A DNA stretch of 35,917 nt, taken from NCBI GenBank assembly GCA_016283175.1, contig JAEEMK010000088.1, positions 1-35,917 of the forward strand. Reading direction: 5' to 3'. The notes under the pieces are model-generated. The model was given only the letters and a program-made list of their open reading frames with translations, was not told the origin of the DNA and did no database searches. Shown here piece after piece: positions 7,781 to 17,131 of the stretch; position 1 is the first letter of the stretch, and the number at the start of each line of letters is the position of its first letter. Made by a program: the position numbers and the translations under genes. The DNA is from Bacteroidales bacterium. GTDB lineage: Bacteria > Bacteroidota > Bacteroidia > Bacteroidales > P3.

Positions 7781-8701
7781 ATGATGTGTAATAATTATTT
7801 TTTACCGTTCACAATACGCTGCGGCGAACGCCTGGTTCGTTATGATTCACCGGCGGTGATGGGCATTCTCAATGCCACTGTCGACTCGTTCTACGACGGC
7901 GGTCGCTATTGCACTGAAGACCAAGTGGTGGCACGCGCTGAACAGATGGTGGCCGAAGGGGTCGACATCATCGATATCGGCGTCGTGTCGACGCGTCCCG
8001 GTGCTGTTATGCTTACGCCCGACGAGGAGGCTCGGCGGCTTTCAAAGGTTGTCGACGTTGTGCGCCGCAGGTTGCCTGAGGCCGTCCTGTCGGTCGACAC
8101 TTGCTATGCTCTGCCAGCCCGTGCGGCTGTTGAGGCTGGTGCCGACATCATCAACGACATAGGAGGTGGTCTTTTTGATGCAGAAATGTTTCGCACTGTT
8201 GCCGAACTGCATACACCATATGTGCTGATGCACAACCCTTACGGCTGTGCCGACGACCCCGCAGGCGTTAAGCACATTAAAAGACTGTCTGAATCTCAGA
8301 ACCAGACTTCAGAACTTGACGGTGATCCCACCCCTGATGTTATTTTGAAGCTTTCTGAAAGTGTAGCAAAGCTTCGTACAATGGGTGTGGCCGATATTAT
8401 CATCGACCCTGGGTTCGGCTTTTCAAAATCCCTCAATCAAAACTATAGTCTGTTGGGTCGCATTGGCGAACTTCGAGAATTGTTTCCAGATTGTCCTCTG
8501 TTGGTAGCACTGTCGCGCAAATCGATGATTTACCGTCTTTTGGATACAACACCCGAAGATGCCTTGACAGGCACTGTTGCATTGCACACTGTGGCTTTGA
8601 TGCAAGGTGCGCAGGTGTTGCGTGTCCACGATGTCCGTGCTGCCCGACAAACTATCGCGGTAATCGATAAACTGATAAACAGCAGACAATCTGTATTGTA
8701 A
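7781..8701 (+). CDS. folP: Dihydropteroate synthase
   Basis: The 306-aa TIM-barrel enzyme joins 6-hydroxymethyl-dihydropterin pyrophosphate and p-aminobenzoate to dihydropteroate in folate synthesis. Motifs: MGILNATVDSFYDGG (about residues 27-41, normally NVTPDSF), DIGVVSTRPGA (Bacteroidota variants usually read DIGAYSSRPGA), DIINDIGGG, VLMHNP, IIIDPGFGFSK, LVALSRKSMI and VLRVHDV near the C-terminus. All pterin and phosphate binding blocks are present although several are slightly off consensus. Two adjacent ATGs (7781, 7784) are possible starts. It is followed by cdaA after 38 nt, a widespread Bacteroidota pairing. Confidence 0.95.
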   Translation: MMCNNYFLPFTIRCGERLVRYDSPAVMGILNATVDSFYDGGRYCTEDQVVARAEQMVAEGVDIIDIGVVSTRPGAVMLTPDEEARRLSKVVDVVRRRLPEAVLSVDTCYALPARAAVEAGADIINDIGGGLFDAEMFRTVAELHTPYVLMHNPYGCADDPAGVKHIKRLSESQNQTSELDGDPTPDVILKLSESVAKLRTMGVADIIIDPGFGFSKSLNQNYSLLGRIGELRELFPDCPLLVALSRKSMIYRLLDTTPEDALTGTVALHTVALMQGAQVLRVHDVRAARQTIAVIDKLINSRQSVL

Positions 8702-8739
8702 ATCCATAGTTAATAATCCACAACTCAAAAACAAATATA

Positions 8740-9522
8740 ATGCAAGGCTTACCCTCGATAACAATTGTTGATATTATAGACATATTCTTGGTGGCATTTC
8801 TTGCCTACCAGATTTACAAAGCGGTGCGTGGCACCAATGTGCTGCGCATATTCTGGGCCGTTGTGGTCATATACATCCTCTGGCAAGTGTCGTCGCTCAT
8901 AGGTATGCGTTTGACGGCCACCATATTGGGACAGTTTATATCCATAGGTCTTATATTGCTGATTATAGTCTTCCAACCCGAAATACGTAAATTCTTGCTG
9001 ATGGTCGGCACAAAAACGAGCATCGATGGCGACAATATTCGAAAACGCTTTTTGTTCTGGAAGAAAAGTGTAAGCGACCAAAAAAGCAGCATAGAACTGG
9101 AACCGTACATACAGGCCTGTATGCATATGTCGCAGAGTAAGACTGGCGCGCTGATAGTTTTTATACGCCAGAATGAAGTCGGCGACATAATTCGTACTGG
9201 AGAGCGCATTGATGCTGTTGTTTCGTCGGCGTTACTGGAGACACTGTTTTTCAAGAATTCGCCGCTTCACGACGGCGCCGTGCTGGTGAAAGGGAACCAG
9301 GTTGTCGCGGCACGATGCATTTTGCCTGTGTCGTCCAACCTCTCCATCGACCCTAATCTGGGCCTTCGTCACCGTTCGGCCATCGGCGTGACGGAACAAC
9401 TCGATGTCATATCGGTGATTGTCAGCGAAGAAACTGGTGCCATTTCCTATGCTGTTGGCGGAGAAATACACCACGACGTCACCCCCGTCCAACTGCGCCA
9501 CTATCTGGAAACTGCTCTTTAG
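8740..9522 (+). CDS. cdaA: Diadenylate cyclase, CdaA type (c-di-AMP synthase)
   Basis: The 260-aa membrane enzyme condenses two ATP into cyclic di-AMP. Three N-terminal membrane helices (about 8-26, 35-54, 60-79) precede a DisA_N catalytic domain with the DGA motif at 178-180 and RHR at 210-212, both required for catalysis. Family context: no cdaR gene follows, in line with the folP-cdaA arrangement of Bacteroidota. c-di-AMP controls K+ transport in many bacteria, and a trkA-trkH locus lies 4.8 kb downstream; a link here is inference, although TrkA-type RCK_C domains are known c-di-AMP receptors in Firmicutes. Confidence 0.96.
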   Translation: MQGLPSITIVDIIDIFLVAFLAYQIYKAVRGTNVLRIFWAVVVIYILWQVSSLIGMRLTATILGQFISIGLILLIIVFQPEIRKFLLMVGTKTSIDGDNIRKRFLFWKKSVSDQKSSIELEPYIQACMHMSQSKTGALIVFIRQNEVGDIIRTGERIDAVVSSALLETLFFKNSPLHDGAVLVKGNQVVAARCILPVSSNLSIDPNLGLRHRSAIGVTEQLDVISVIVSEETGAISYAVGGEIHHDVTPVQLRHYLETAL

Positions 9523-9723
9523 GATGTTCCTAAAAGCCGCCGAATTCGGTAGTTCTCGTGTTTTTGGTGCATTCTTATATCAGTTGGTATAGGAACGATT
9601 GCTGTTGCTTGTTGGTTATACCGCACTGGTTCCGATGTGTACGTTTTTTTTATCAAGTTGTAAGATTTCGAGGGGCTGAAACGTCTAATTATAGATGTGG
9701 TTGTAAAATGTATGTAAATATAT

Positions 9724-9754
9724 TTTGTCATTAAAATATATTTATGTACTTTTG
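9724..9754 (+). promoter_or_regulatory. Promoter of the M16 peptidase gene
   Basis: TTTG (9724-9727), 19 nt, then TACTTTTG (9747-9754) is an ideal Bacteroidota -33/-7 pair, 56 nt before the start codon. The spacer 9523-9723 shows only a small perfect palindrome CCGAATTCGG and no clear terminator for cdaA. Confidence 0.85.
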
Positions 9755-9809
9755 CAAATTGCGAAAATATCGAATTATTTAAATAACTAACTAAAATTCA
9801 AAACAAAAA

Positions 9810-12656
9810 ATGAAGAAACAAATTTTTATTCTGTTCCTGTTTCTGTTCGCTGCAGCTGGAATGAGCTTTGCCCAGTTCGGCACCGCCGGCGGCAAGAAAG
9901 AGAAGAAATCGGACCTCACCGCTAAGGTTCCCATTGACAAAAAAGTCCGTATGGGTAAGCTGGATAACGGTATTACCTACTACATCCGTGCCAACAAGAA
10001 ACCTGAAGGCCGTGTGCAGTTCCGTTTGGTCGTCAATGCCGGCTCTATCCTTGAGGATGAGGACCAGCTGGGTCTGGCTCACTTCACCGAGCATATGGCT
10101 TTCAACGGTACGGAGTACTATCCGCACAATGAGTTGATCAACAAGCTGCAAGCCAAGGGAGTGCAGTTCGGTGGCCACGTCAATGCCTACACATTCTTTG
10201 ACCAGACTGTCTATTATGTCAATATGCCCAACGATGCCGAGATGCTCGAGATGGGTATGAAAATCCTCGACGGCTGGGCAAGCAAGCTGTTGATGGATTC
10301 CAAGGAAATTGACGCAGAGCGTGGTGTTATCATTGAGGAATGGCGTGGCCGTTTGGGTGCCCAGGACCGTCTGCAGAAGCAGTACTGGCCCATTATGTTC
10401 AAGGATTCGCGCTATGCCAACCGTATCCCCATTGGAACTGAAGAGGTCTTGAAGACCTTCCAGCGTCAGACAATTGTCCGCTTCTATGAAGACTGGTATC
10501 GTCCAGACCTGCAGGCTGTCATCATTGTTGGCGACATCAACGTCGACGAGATTGAGGCCAAGGTTAAAGAGTATTTCAATGACAACAAAATGCCCGCCAA
10601 CCCCAAGGAGCGTCCTTATTTCAATGTACCCGATAACAAGGAACCCCTCGTAGCCATTGCTACCGACAAGGAGGCATCATCGGCCAACATCCAGATGTTC
10701 TGGAAACATCCCCAGGCTCCCAAAGGCACTGTCGGTGACTATCGTCAGATGCTCGTGCGCAACCTTGCCGAGAATATCATTAACGCCCGTTTCGCTGAAA
10801 TGGCCGAGAAGGCCAGCGCTCCTTTCCTTTATGCAGGTGGCGGCTATGGTAGCTTCTTTGCTAAACTTGACTGCGCTGTGCTTACCGCATTCCCCAAAGA
10901 CAACCGCATTGAAGAAGCTACCGCTATGCTTCTTAAGGAAATGAAGCGTGTCGACGAGCACGGCTTCCTGCAGACCGAGCTGGATCGCGCCAAGGAGAGC
11001 CTGCTGGAAAGCTATCGCAAGGCCGCCAAAGAGCTCAACAAGACCCAGAGCAACGCCTTTGCTGACGAGTATACTCAGCACTATCTTGAAGGCGACGTTA
11101 TCCCCGGTATCCGTCAGGAGGACGCCTATGCTCGTGAATTTGTCCCTGAAATCACCCTCGAAGAGGTCAACAACGTTGTGAAAGACTGGATCACTGATGA
11201 GAACTTCATCTATGTCCTTACCGCTCCCGAGAAAGAAGGTTACAGTATTCCCACCAAGGATGCCATCCTGAAAGTCGTTGCCGACAGCAAGAAAGAGCAG
11301 ACCGAGCCTTGGGTTGACACATACAAAGACGAGCCTTTGTTCGACAAAGAAGTCAAAGATGTCATTCCGGTTGTCCTCAGCGAGAACACAGTGTTCGACT
11401 ATAAAGAGTATGTCCTCCCCAACGGCATCCGCTTTGTTGTAAAGAAGACCAACTACAAAGAGGACGAGATTCGTATGCGCAGCTTCGCTTTCGGCGGTTC
11501 GGCACTCTACAGCGACCAGGAAGCCTTTATGGTTGGCAATGTTGCCAATTTGGTCGACGAAGCCGGCATCGCTAACTTCAGCAGCAGCCAGCTCAGCAAA
11601 AAACTTCAGGGCAAGACTGTTGGTGTCAGCCCCTATATCAGTAGCAATACTCAGGGCTTCAGTGGCAGCTGTGTTCCCAAGGATCTCGAGACTATGATGC
11701 AGCTTGTCGATCTCTACTACGAGGCTCCTCGCAAAGACCGCGAATCGTTCGATCGCAATATCGAAACCCTTCTCACCCAGGTGCGTATGGCTGCAGCCAA
11801 CCCGCAGGCCAAATTTATGAAGGATTTCTATGAAATGGCTTACGACCACAACCCGCGTCTTGTTGTTATGCCTACCGAAAAGGATGTCAATGGCATTGAC
11901 TTCGAGCGTGTATATCAGATTTATAGCGAGCGTTTCGCCGATGCCAGCGACCAGATTTTCATCTTCGTCGGCAACATCAGTGATGATAATATCAGAACTA
12001 TCGCCAACTACCTCAATATCCTGCCTACCAACGGTAAGCAGAAGAATGAGCCTAAACTCGACAAGGGTCCGAAGCTGGCTGAGGGTGTCAACCACAGCCT
12101 TACGCTGGCTGGTACCGACAAGCAGGGTATGGTTATCGTAATGGGCGAGACCCGCGGTTTTGCCGGCAAGGCAGACCTGCGCGAGCGCATTGCCGTTACT
12201 GCTCTTGGCGAGGCTCTGCAAATCCGCACCACCGAGGTTATACGCGAGAAGATGGGCGAGACTTACAGCCCCTATGCTACTGCTTCCTACGATATTGACT
12301 TTGACGGCGATGTCAGCTGGCTCTTCTATCTGCAGTGCGCTCCCGAAAACTGTGCAAGTGTTGAAAAGGCTGCTATCGACCTGATCAAGGAATGTGTCAA
12401 GAAAGGCTGCGACCGCGAGACTCTCAACAAGGTGAAACTGCAGATGATCAAGGAACGTGAAACCCAGATGCAGGAGAACAACTTCTGGATGGGTCAGATT
12501 CTTGGAATCTATATGTATGGCGAGAACCGCGATGCCAACATCACCGACTATGAGGCTATGGTTAACAGCATCACTACCCACGATATGAAGCGTCTTGCAC
12601 GTCGTTATTTCGATCTGGGTCACTATGCAGTAGGCACTCTCAAACCCGAAAATTAA
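9810..12656 (+). CDS. Secreted M16 family zinc metallopeptidase (pitrilysin/insulinase type)
   Basis: The 948-aa protein has a signal peptide (hydrophobic 4-17, likely cleavage after SFA at residue 21) and two tandem M16 units. The N-terminal unit carries the inverted zinc motif HFTEH (91-95), with downstream glutamates in ERGVIIEEWRGR (170-180) as the third ligand region. The C-terminal unit (from about 530) has no HxxEH and is the usual inactive partner that closes the peptide chamber; ETRGFAGKADLRER and ETYSPYATASY are typical late conserved blocks. It probably degrades peptides in the periplasm. The gene stands alone between its own promoter and a strong terminator. Confidence 0.95.
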   Translation: MKKQIFILFLFLFAAAGMSFAQFGTAGGKKEKKSDLTAKVPIDKKVRMGKLDNGITYYIRANKKPEGRVQFRLVVNAGSILEDEDQLGLAHFTEHMAFNGTEYYPHNELINKLQAKGVQFGGHVNAYTFFDQTVYYVNMPNDAEMLEMGMKILDGWASKLLMDSKEIDAERGVIIEEWRGRLGAQDRLQKQYWPIMFKDSRYANRIPIGTEEVLKTFQRQTIVRFYEDWYRPDLQAVIIVGDINVDEIEAKVKEYFNDNKMPANPKERPYFNVPDNKEPLVAIATDKEASSANIQMFWKHPQAPKGTVGDYRQMLVRNLAENIINARFAEMAEKASAPFLYAGGGYGSFFAKLDCAVLTAFPKDNRIEEATAMLLKEMKRVDEHGFLQTELDRAKESLLESYRKAAKELNKTQSNAFADEYTQHYLEGDVIPGIRQEDAYAREFVPEITLEEVNNVVKDWITDENFIYVLTAPEKEGYSIPTKDAILKVVADSKKEQTEPWVDTYKDEPLFDKEVKDVIPVVLSENTVFDYKEYVLPNGIRFVVKKTNYKEDEIRMRSFAFGGSALYSDQEAFMVGNVANLVDEAGIANFSSSQLSKKLQGKTVGVSPYISSNTQGFSGSCVPKDLETMMQLVDLYYEAPRKDRESFDRNIETLLTQVRMAAANPQAKFMKDFYEMAYDHNPRLVVMPTEKDVNGIDFERVYQIYSERFADASDQIFIFVGNISDDNIRTIANYLNILPTNGKQKNEPKLDKGPKLAEGVNHSLTLAGTDKQGMVIVMGETRGFAGKADLRERIAVTALGEALQIRTTEVIREKMGETYSPYATASYDIDFDGDVSWLFYLQCAPENCASVEKAAIDLIKECVKKGCDRETLNKVKLQMIKERETQMQENNFWMGQILGIYMYGENRDANITDYEAMVNSITTHDMKRLARRYFDLGHYAVGTLKPEN

Positions 12657-12676
12657 TTGAAAGACAATAGTGTCAA

Positions 12677-12706
12677 GGGCGACGTGTTGACGCGTCGCCC
12701 TTTTTT
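12677..12706 (+). terminator. Rho-independent terminator after the M16 gene
   Basis: GGGCGACG pairs perfectly with CGTCGCCC around an 8-nt loop, followed directly by TTTTTT. It begins 20 nt after the stop codon. Confidence 0.93.
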
Positions 12707-12717
12707 AATGTTGTATT

Positions 12718-13608
12718 ATGATTTCAATTAAAGATGTAGAATTCTTGTCGTCGCGCGACCCGGAAAGCCATAAGGGCGACTACGGTCACGCCTTGCTCAT
12801 TGCCGGCAGCTATGGCAAGATGGGCGCTGCTGTCCTTGCTGCTCGTGCCTGTCTGCGTTCCGGTGTAGGACTGCTGACGGTGCACGTGCCGCGTGCTGGT
12901 GTTGACATTATGCAGACCGCTGTGCCTGAAGCTATGCTTTCTTTGGATGATAATGCTTCGGAGTTTAGTTCGCTGCCTCTTAAACTGGATGGCTATGATG
13001 CCATTGCTGTAGGCCCGGCCATAGGAACTTCCGAAGCCACCTCACAAGCGATTAAGACTTTGTTGGAAGCCTGTTCGGGCAGTGTGTCGTCGGCTCCGAA
13101 GGACAAGAAGCAGCTGATTATGGATGCTGACGCTCTAAACATCTTGTCGTGCCACCCTGAATTAATGCACCTTGCTGCGGGAACGGTCTTCACGCCACAC
13201 GCGAAGGAGTACCATCGTTTGTTTTCCGACTCTGCACCTCAAATTATGGCAAATATGCACAATCTTGTGATTGTTAAGAAGGCTCACCGTACTCAGATTT
13301 ATGCACCGGGAGTTGAGCCAATTGTTAATGTAACAGGCAATGCAGGTATGGCCACGGCGGGTAGCGGAGATGTGCTGACGGGAATAACGCTTGGACTTAT
13401 GGCTCAGGCTGTTGCATACAGGCGTCGGCATAACGATGTTGACCTTTCTACACAGCAGATTTCCGCTTTGGCAGTCAATATTCACGGCCAGGCTGGCGAT
13501 ATAGCTGCATCGCGTCAATCGCAGGCCGCTTTGATTGCATCGGACATTATCGACAGTATATCCGATGTTTACGTCAGGTATTGCTCATTTCACAATGATG
13601 GGAAATAG
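12718..13608 (+). CDS. nnrD: ADP/ATP-dependent NAD(P)H-hydrate dehydratase
   Basis: The 296-aa ribokinase-fold enzyme repairs hydrated NAD(P)H. Motifs: HKGDYGHALLIAGSYGKMGAA (core GDYGHALLIAGS) at about 19-34, ARACLRSGVGLLTVHVP, DAIAVGPAIGT, LIMDADALN with the catalytic-region Asp, FTPHAKEYHRL, NLVIVKKAH and NAGMATAGSGDVLTG near 215-229, the conserved C-terminal block. The NnrE epimerase domain found fused at the N-terminus in many species is absent here, so this is a stand-alone dehydratase. It starts 12 nt after the upstream terminator's T-run, so its promoter must lie inside or before that terminator or reading-through feeds it. Confidence 0.95.
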   Translation: MISIKDVEFLSSRDPESHKGDYGHALLIAGSYGKMGAAVLAARACLRSGVGLLTVHVPRAGVDIMQTAVPEAMLSLDDNASEFSSLPLKLDGYDAIAVGPAIGTSEATSQAIKTLLEACSGSVSSAPKDKKQLIMDADALNILSCHPELMHLAAGTVFTPHAKEYHRLFSDSAPQIMANMHNLVIVKKAHRTQIYAPGVEPIVNVTGNAGMATAGSGDVLTGITLGLMAQAVAYRRRHNDVDLSTQQISALAVNIHGQAGDIAASRQSQAALIASDIIDSISDVYVRYCSFHNDGK

Positions 13609-13682
13609 TTTTATTTGCTCCCTTTCGCGCTGTCTTTAACAATTCTTTCGGCATAAGTCGGCGCGATATTCTGTTTTTTTTG

Positions 13683-13690
13683 TATTTTTG
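13683..13690 (+). promoter_or_regulatory. Promoter -7 box of the upxY-trk operon
   Basis: TATTTTTG matches TAnnTTTG exactly, 38 nt before the ATG of the upxY-like gene. No clear -33 TTTG stands at the standard distance. Confidence 0.65.
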
Positions 13691-13728
13691 CAGTTTCATT
13701 TTTATGGAACAAATATTATATTATATAT

Positions 13729-14286
13729 ATGTTGACGTCTGAACCACAATGGGTTGCGCTATATACTAATCCTCGCGCCGAGAAGAAAGCGGAGCAGAAA
13801 ATGGTTGCTGCAGGCTTCGAAGTCTATCTGCCGATGCGTAAAGAACTCCATACTTGGAGTGACCGCAAAAAGTGGGTGGAAGTACCATTGCTGAAGTCGT
13901 ATATTTTTGCCAAGATTACAAAAAAGCAGGAAGTTCCTCTGTTGAACGTGCCCAATGTTGTTGCAATGGTCAAGTTCAATGGACAGGTTGCGACAATACC
14001 CGAGAAAGAGATACAGATGATGAAGGATTTTATTGCCGCAGAAGTTGATGTTCAGGTTAAAACGACAGAAAAACTGCATAGCGGTGTGCGTGTGCGCATA
14101 CACAGCGGTCCTTTGGAAGGTAAGGTCGGAATGCTTATAAGCGACTGTGAAGAAGGAAATTTTGCTGTTGAAATAACTGGTATAAGTATGGCTATGGTTG
14201 TTCACGTTGACAAAGACCTGATGGAGGTGTTGCCGAACGATGAAAATCCAAAACCGCGGAAGAGAAAAAAATTCATAATACGATGA
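13729..14286 (+). CDS. UpxY/NusG-family transcription antitermination protein
   Basis: The 185-aa protein has a NusG N-terminal (NGN) domain (WVALYTNPRAEKKAEQKM, then FEVYLPMRKELHTWSDRKK) and a C-terminal KOW region (VRVRIHSGPLEGKVGMLI, about 120-137), ending in a basic tail PKPRKRKKFIIR. This is the make-up of the UpxY subgroup of NusG paralogues, which in Bacteroides raise read-through of the capsule operons they head. Here the stop codon overlaps the trkA start (ATGA at 14283-14286), so it is translated together with a potassium uptake operon rather than a polysaccharide locus. It is too specialised in position to be the general NusG, which normally sits by rplK, but sequence comparison would be needed to exclude that. 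Confidence 0.85.
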   Translation: MLTSEPQWVALYTNPRAEKKAEQKMVAAGFEVYLPMRKELHTWSDRKKWVEVPLLKSYIFAKITKKQEVPLLNVPNVVAMVKFNGQVATIPEKEIQMMKDFIAAEVDVQVKTTEKLHSGVRVRIHSGPLEGKVGMLISDCEEGNFAVEITGISMAMVVHVDKDLMEVLPNDENPKPRKRKKFIIR

Positions 14287-15626
14287 ATATCATTATTGCA
14301 GGTGATGGCGAGGTTGGCTTCTATTTGGCCAAGTCTTTGACGTTGTTGAACTACAACATCACCGTCGTTGACCCTAATTCGGAGTTGCTGGGACGTTTGG
14401 AGAAAGAAACGGATTTGCTGACCATTGTTGGCGATTCTACATCGCCCAAGGTACTCGAAGAAGCCAATGTCCACGATTGCGACCTCTTCCTTTCTGTGTT
14501 GCACGACGAACCTATAAACTTGGTTACCTGTATTTTAGCCAAGAAGCTTAAAGCCAAGAAAACAGTGGCTCGAATCACCAACGCCGAACTGCTGTCGCCA
14601 AAACATCGTGAAATGTTCCGCGACCTTGGTGTCGACGAGATGGTATGTCCTGAGCGTATTGCTGCCAAAGAAATCACCAACCTGCTGAACCACACTGTTG
14701 CCACTGAGTTTTTCGACTTCAGTGGCGGTCTGTTGACTATGTACCTCATACGCCTTGAGGAGGAATCACCCGTCAGGGGCAAGTCGGTCAAAGAACTCAG
14801 TCAGATATACTCAACGTTGCAGGTGCGCATCGTCGCCATCCTGCGCCGCGGTGAGACTATAATACCGCATTCAGACACAGTCTTTGAGGCCGGCGATATG
14901 GCCTATATCATCAGCAAAGCCAACCAGATGGATACCGTCAAGAAACTTGCCGGCGGCGCCGAAATCGACATCAAGAACGTTATGATCGCCGGTGGCGGTC
15001 GCATAGGGCGTTATGCTGCTTTGACACTTGAAAACGAAAAACGCATCACACTCGTGGAACAAAACCGCAAACGTTGCGAAGATCTCAGTGCGGTGCTTTC
15101 GAATAGTTTGATTATCAATGGCGATGCAACTGACATAGAACTGCTTAAGGATGAAGGCTTGACAAACACGGATGCTTTCATAGCTGTCACCGATTCGTCG
15201 GAAACCAATGTCCTGACCTGCCTCCACGCGCGTCGTTTTGGCATTCGCAAAACCATTGCCTTGGTCGAGAACACAGGATTCATCAACATTTCGCAGGATA
15301 TTGGCATCGACACCATTATTAACAAGAAACTAATCACAGCCAGCTACATAGCCCGTTTCATAGTTAAAGGCGATGCCGTCAGCAGCAAGTGGCTTAGCGG
15401 CACCAATGCCGAGTTGATTGAGTTTGTCGTCGGCCGTCACGCTACAGCTACGCGTGTGACTATCGGCGAGTTGCGTCTGCCTGAAGGTCAAGCCACAATC
15501 GGTGGTATCATCCGTGGTCGCGAGACGCTGTTGCCCACGCGCGAAACAAGGCTGAAAGAGCTTGACAAAGTCGTTGTTTTTGCGCTGCCTAACGCGATGG
15601 ACAAGGTGGCTAAACTGTTTGACTAA
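14283..15626 (+). CDS. trkA: Trk potassium uptake regulatory subunit TrkA
   Basis: The 447-aa cytoplasmic protein binds NAD(H) and nucleotides and gates the TrkH channel. It shows the double RCK layout: first Rossmann fold starting MNIIIAGDGEVGFYLAKSL, first RCK_C near 140-225, second Rossmann fold from about 230 (VMIAGGGRIGRYAALTLE), and second RCK_C to the end. Acidic residues close the second strand of each fold (VVDPN; LVEQN), as for NAD binding. Its start overlaps the upxY-like gene by 4 nt and it is followed by two trkH genes after 5 and 15 nt, so the four form one operon. Confidence 0.96.
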   Translation: MNIIIAGDGEVGFYLAKSLTLLNYNITVVDPNSELLGRLEKETDLLTIVGDSTSPKVLEEANVHDCDLFLSVLHDEPINLVTCILAKKLKAKKTVARITNAELLSPKHREMFRDLGVDEMVCPERIAAKEITNLLNHTVATEFFDFSGGLLTMYLIRLEEESPVRGKSVKELSQIYSTLQVRIVAILRRGETIIPHSDTVFEAGDMAYIISKANQMDTVKKLAGGAEIDIKNVMIAGGGRIGRYAALTLENEKRITLVEQNRKRCEDLSAVLSNSLIINGDATDIELLKDEGLTNTDAFIAVTDSSETNVLTCLHARRFGIRKTIALVENTGFINISQDIGIDTIINKKLITASYIARFIVKGDAVSSKWLSGTNAELIEFVVGRHATATRVTIGELRLPEGQATIGGIIRGRETLLPTRETRLKELDKVVVFALPNAMDKVAKLFD

Positions 15627-15631
15627 AACAA

Positions 15632-17116
15632 TTGCCTGTCTTGAAAACCATTAAGCCTCGTTTCAATTTCCGGCTGGCTTGCAGGCTGCTGGGTATGCTG
15701 CTGGTTATTATGGCGGTGGCGATGGCTGTGCCTGTAGCCGTATCGCTCTATTATGGCGACGGCTCCCAGTTCGGCCTTGTAGCCTCGGGGCTTATCATAC
15801 TTGTGTTGGGACTCTTCCTGCGCAACTTCCTCGGCATTGGTGCCACCTATGAGTTGCACGAACGGGAAAGCTTCTGGTATACTGCCGTCATTTGGATTGT
15901 GGTCCCGTTGATGGGAGCCCTGCCTTATATCTTCACCAGCACTGTCACCAGCTTTACCGACGCCGCTTTCGAGTCCTTTTCGGGCTTTACAACCACGGGC
16001 TCGTCAGTGCTTACAGGTCTTGAGACGAAGCCGCGTGGGCTGCTCGTCTGGCGCAGCGTGTCGCAATGGATCGGCGGATTGGGACTCATACTCTTTGTCG
16101 TCGCCATATTGCACCGCCTCAACGAAGGCAGTGCACGCCTATATGAAGCCGAATTCTCCGGCACTTTGCAGCGTCGTCTGCATCCACGAATGGCTCGCAA
16201 CGTGGTGTTGATGTGGACGGTGTATGTTATGCTTACGCTGGTGCTGTTTTTGTTGCTCTATTCCGACGGCAATAGCTTTGTCGATTCCTTCTGTACGTCG
16301 TTGAGTACCGTTTCGACGGGTGGTTTTATGACCTGCGATGCGGGTCTTGCTGGCTTTTCTAATTTCTCAAAGTGCTGTATCACAGTCTTTATGTTCCTTT
16401 CTGGAGTTAATCTGGCCGTGCTTTATTGTTTCTTTACCGGACGCTGGCGCCAGATACACGGCGACGAGGAATTTCTGCGTTATGTGCTTGTTTTTGTAGT
16501 AGCGGTAGTCGTCAGCGCTACTGCCTTTTGCATTGCCGAAGGGCGTTTTGACTGGCGAAACGTCACGTTTTCGCTTTTCCACATCGCGTCGACAATGTCC
16601 ACCTGCGGTTTCTACACTGCGTCGCCGGATGTGTGGCCTATGGTGGTGTCGGTGCTCACTTTCCTGCTTATTTTCCTTGGAGCCTCGGCTGGTTCTACGG
16701 GCGGAGGGTTGAAAATCAAGCGTATAATGATGTTGGCACGATATGTGCGCAACTATTTTGTCCGTATGATTCACCCGCGTGCCGTGCTCAGTGTCAAGGT
16801 GAACGGCAAAGTGGTGGAAGACAGCTACGTTATACGCATATTCACTTTCATATTTCTCTATCTGCTTTTTGTCGCCGTCGGAGCATTTGTACTAACCATC
16901 TGCGGCAGTGACATACCCAATGCATTCTGTATGTCGGCGGCGAATATCGGCAATCTTGGCCCGTCGCCAGTCATCAACAGCCTTGGCGCCAATCTGGATT
17001 ATGTCCAGCTTCAGCCCGTAGCCAAATGGACTATGATGGTGCTTATGCTTGCTGGCAGAATTGAAATATTTGCGATAGTGTCAATACTTTTGCCGGCTTA
17101 TTGGAGACGTAAATAA
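15632..17116 (+). CDS. trkH: Trk/Ktr potassium uptake channel subunit TrkH, first paralogue
   Basis: The 494-aa membrane protein forms the K+ pathway by four non-identical M-P-M repeats. The selectivity loops are visible: SFSGFTTTGSSVL (about 115-127), TVSTGGFMT, STMSTCGFYT and SAANIGNLGPSP, each with the filter glycine. The connecting GASAGSTGGGLKIKR segment is also typical. No ATG fits the start; TTG at 15632 or, nine bases on, TTG at 15641 are the candidates, both right after the trkA stop. Coupled translation from trkA would explain a weak start codon (inference). Confidence 0.94.
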   Translation: MPVLKTIKPRFNFRLACRLLGMLLVIMAVAMAVPVAVSLYYGDGSQFGLVASGLIILVLGLFLRNFLGIGATYELHERESFWYTAVIWIVVPLMGALPYIFTSTVTSFTDAAFESFSGFTTTGSSVLTGLETKPRGLLVWRSVSQWIGGLGLILFVVAILHRLNEGSARLYEAEFSGTLQRRLHPRMARNVVLMWTVYVMLTLVLFLLLYSDGNSFVDSFCTSLSTVSTGGFMTCDAGLAGFSNFSKCCITVFMFLSGVNLAVLYCFFTGRWRQIHGDEEFLRYVLVFVVAVVVSATAFCIAEGRFDWRNVTFSLFHIASTMSTCGFYTASPDVWPMVVSVLTFLLIFLGASAGSTGGGLKIKRIMMLARYVRNYFVRMIHPRAVLSVKVNGKVVEDSYVIRIFTFIFLYLLFVAVGAFVLTICGSDIPNAFCMSAANIGNLGPSPVINSLGANLDYVQLQPVAKWTMMVLMLAGRIEIFAIVSILLPAYWRRK

Positions 17117-17131
17117 CTAAAACATTGTGCA

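Noticed and set aside
10677-12623. 648-codon open frame opposite the M16 gene
   Set aside because: Antisense shadow of a clearly real gene; no domain and no promoter.
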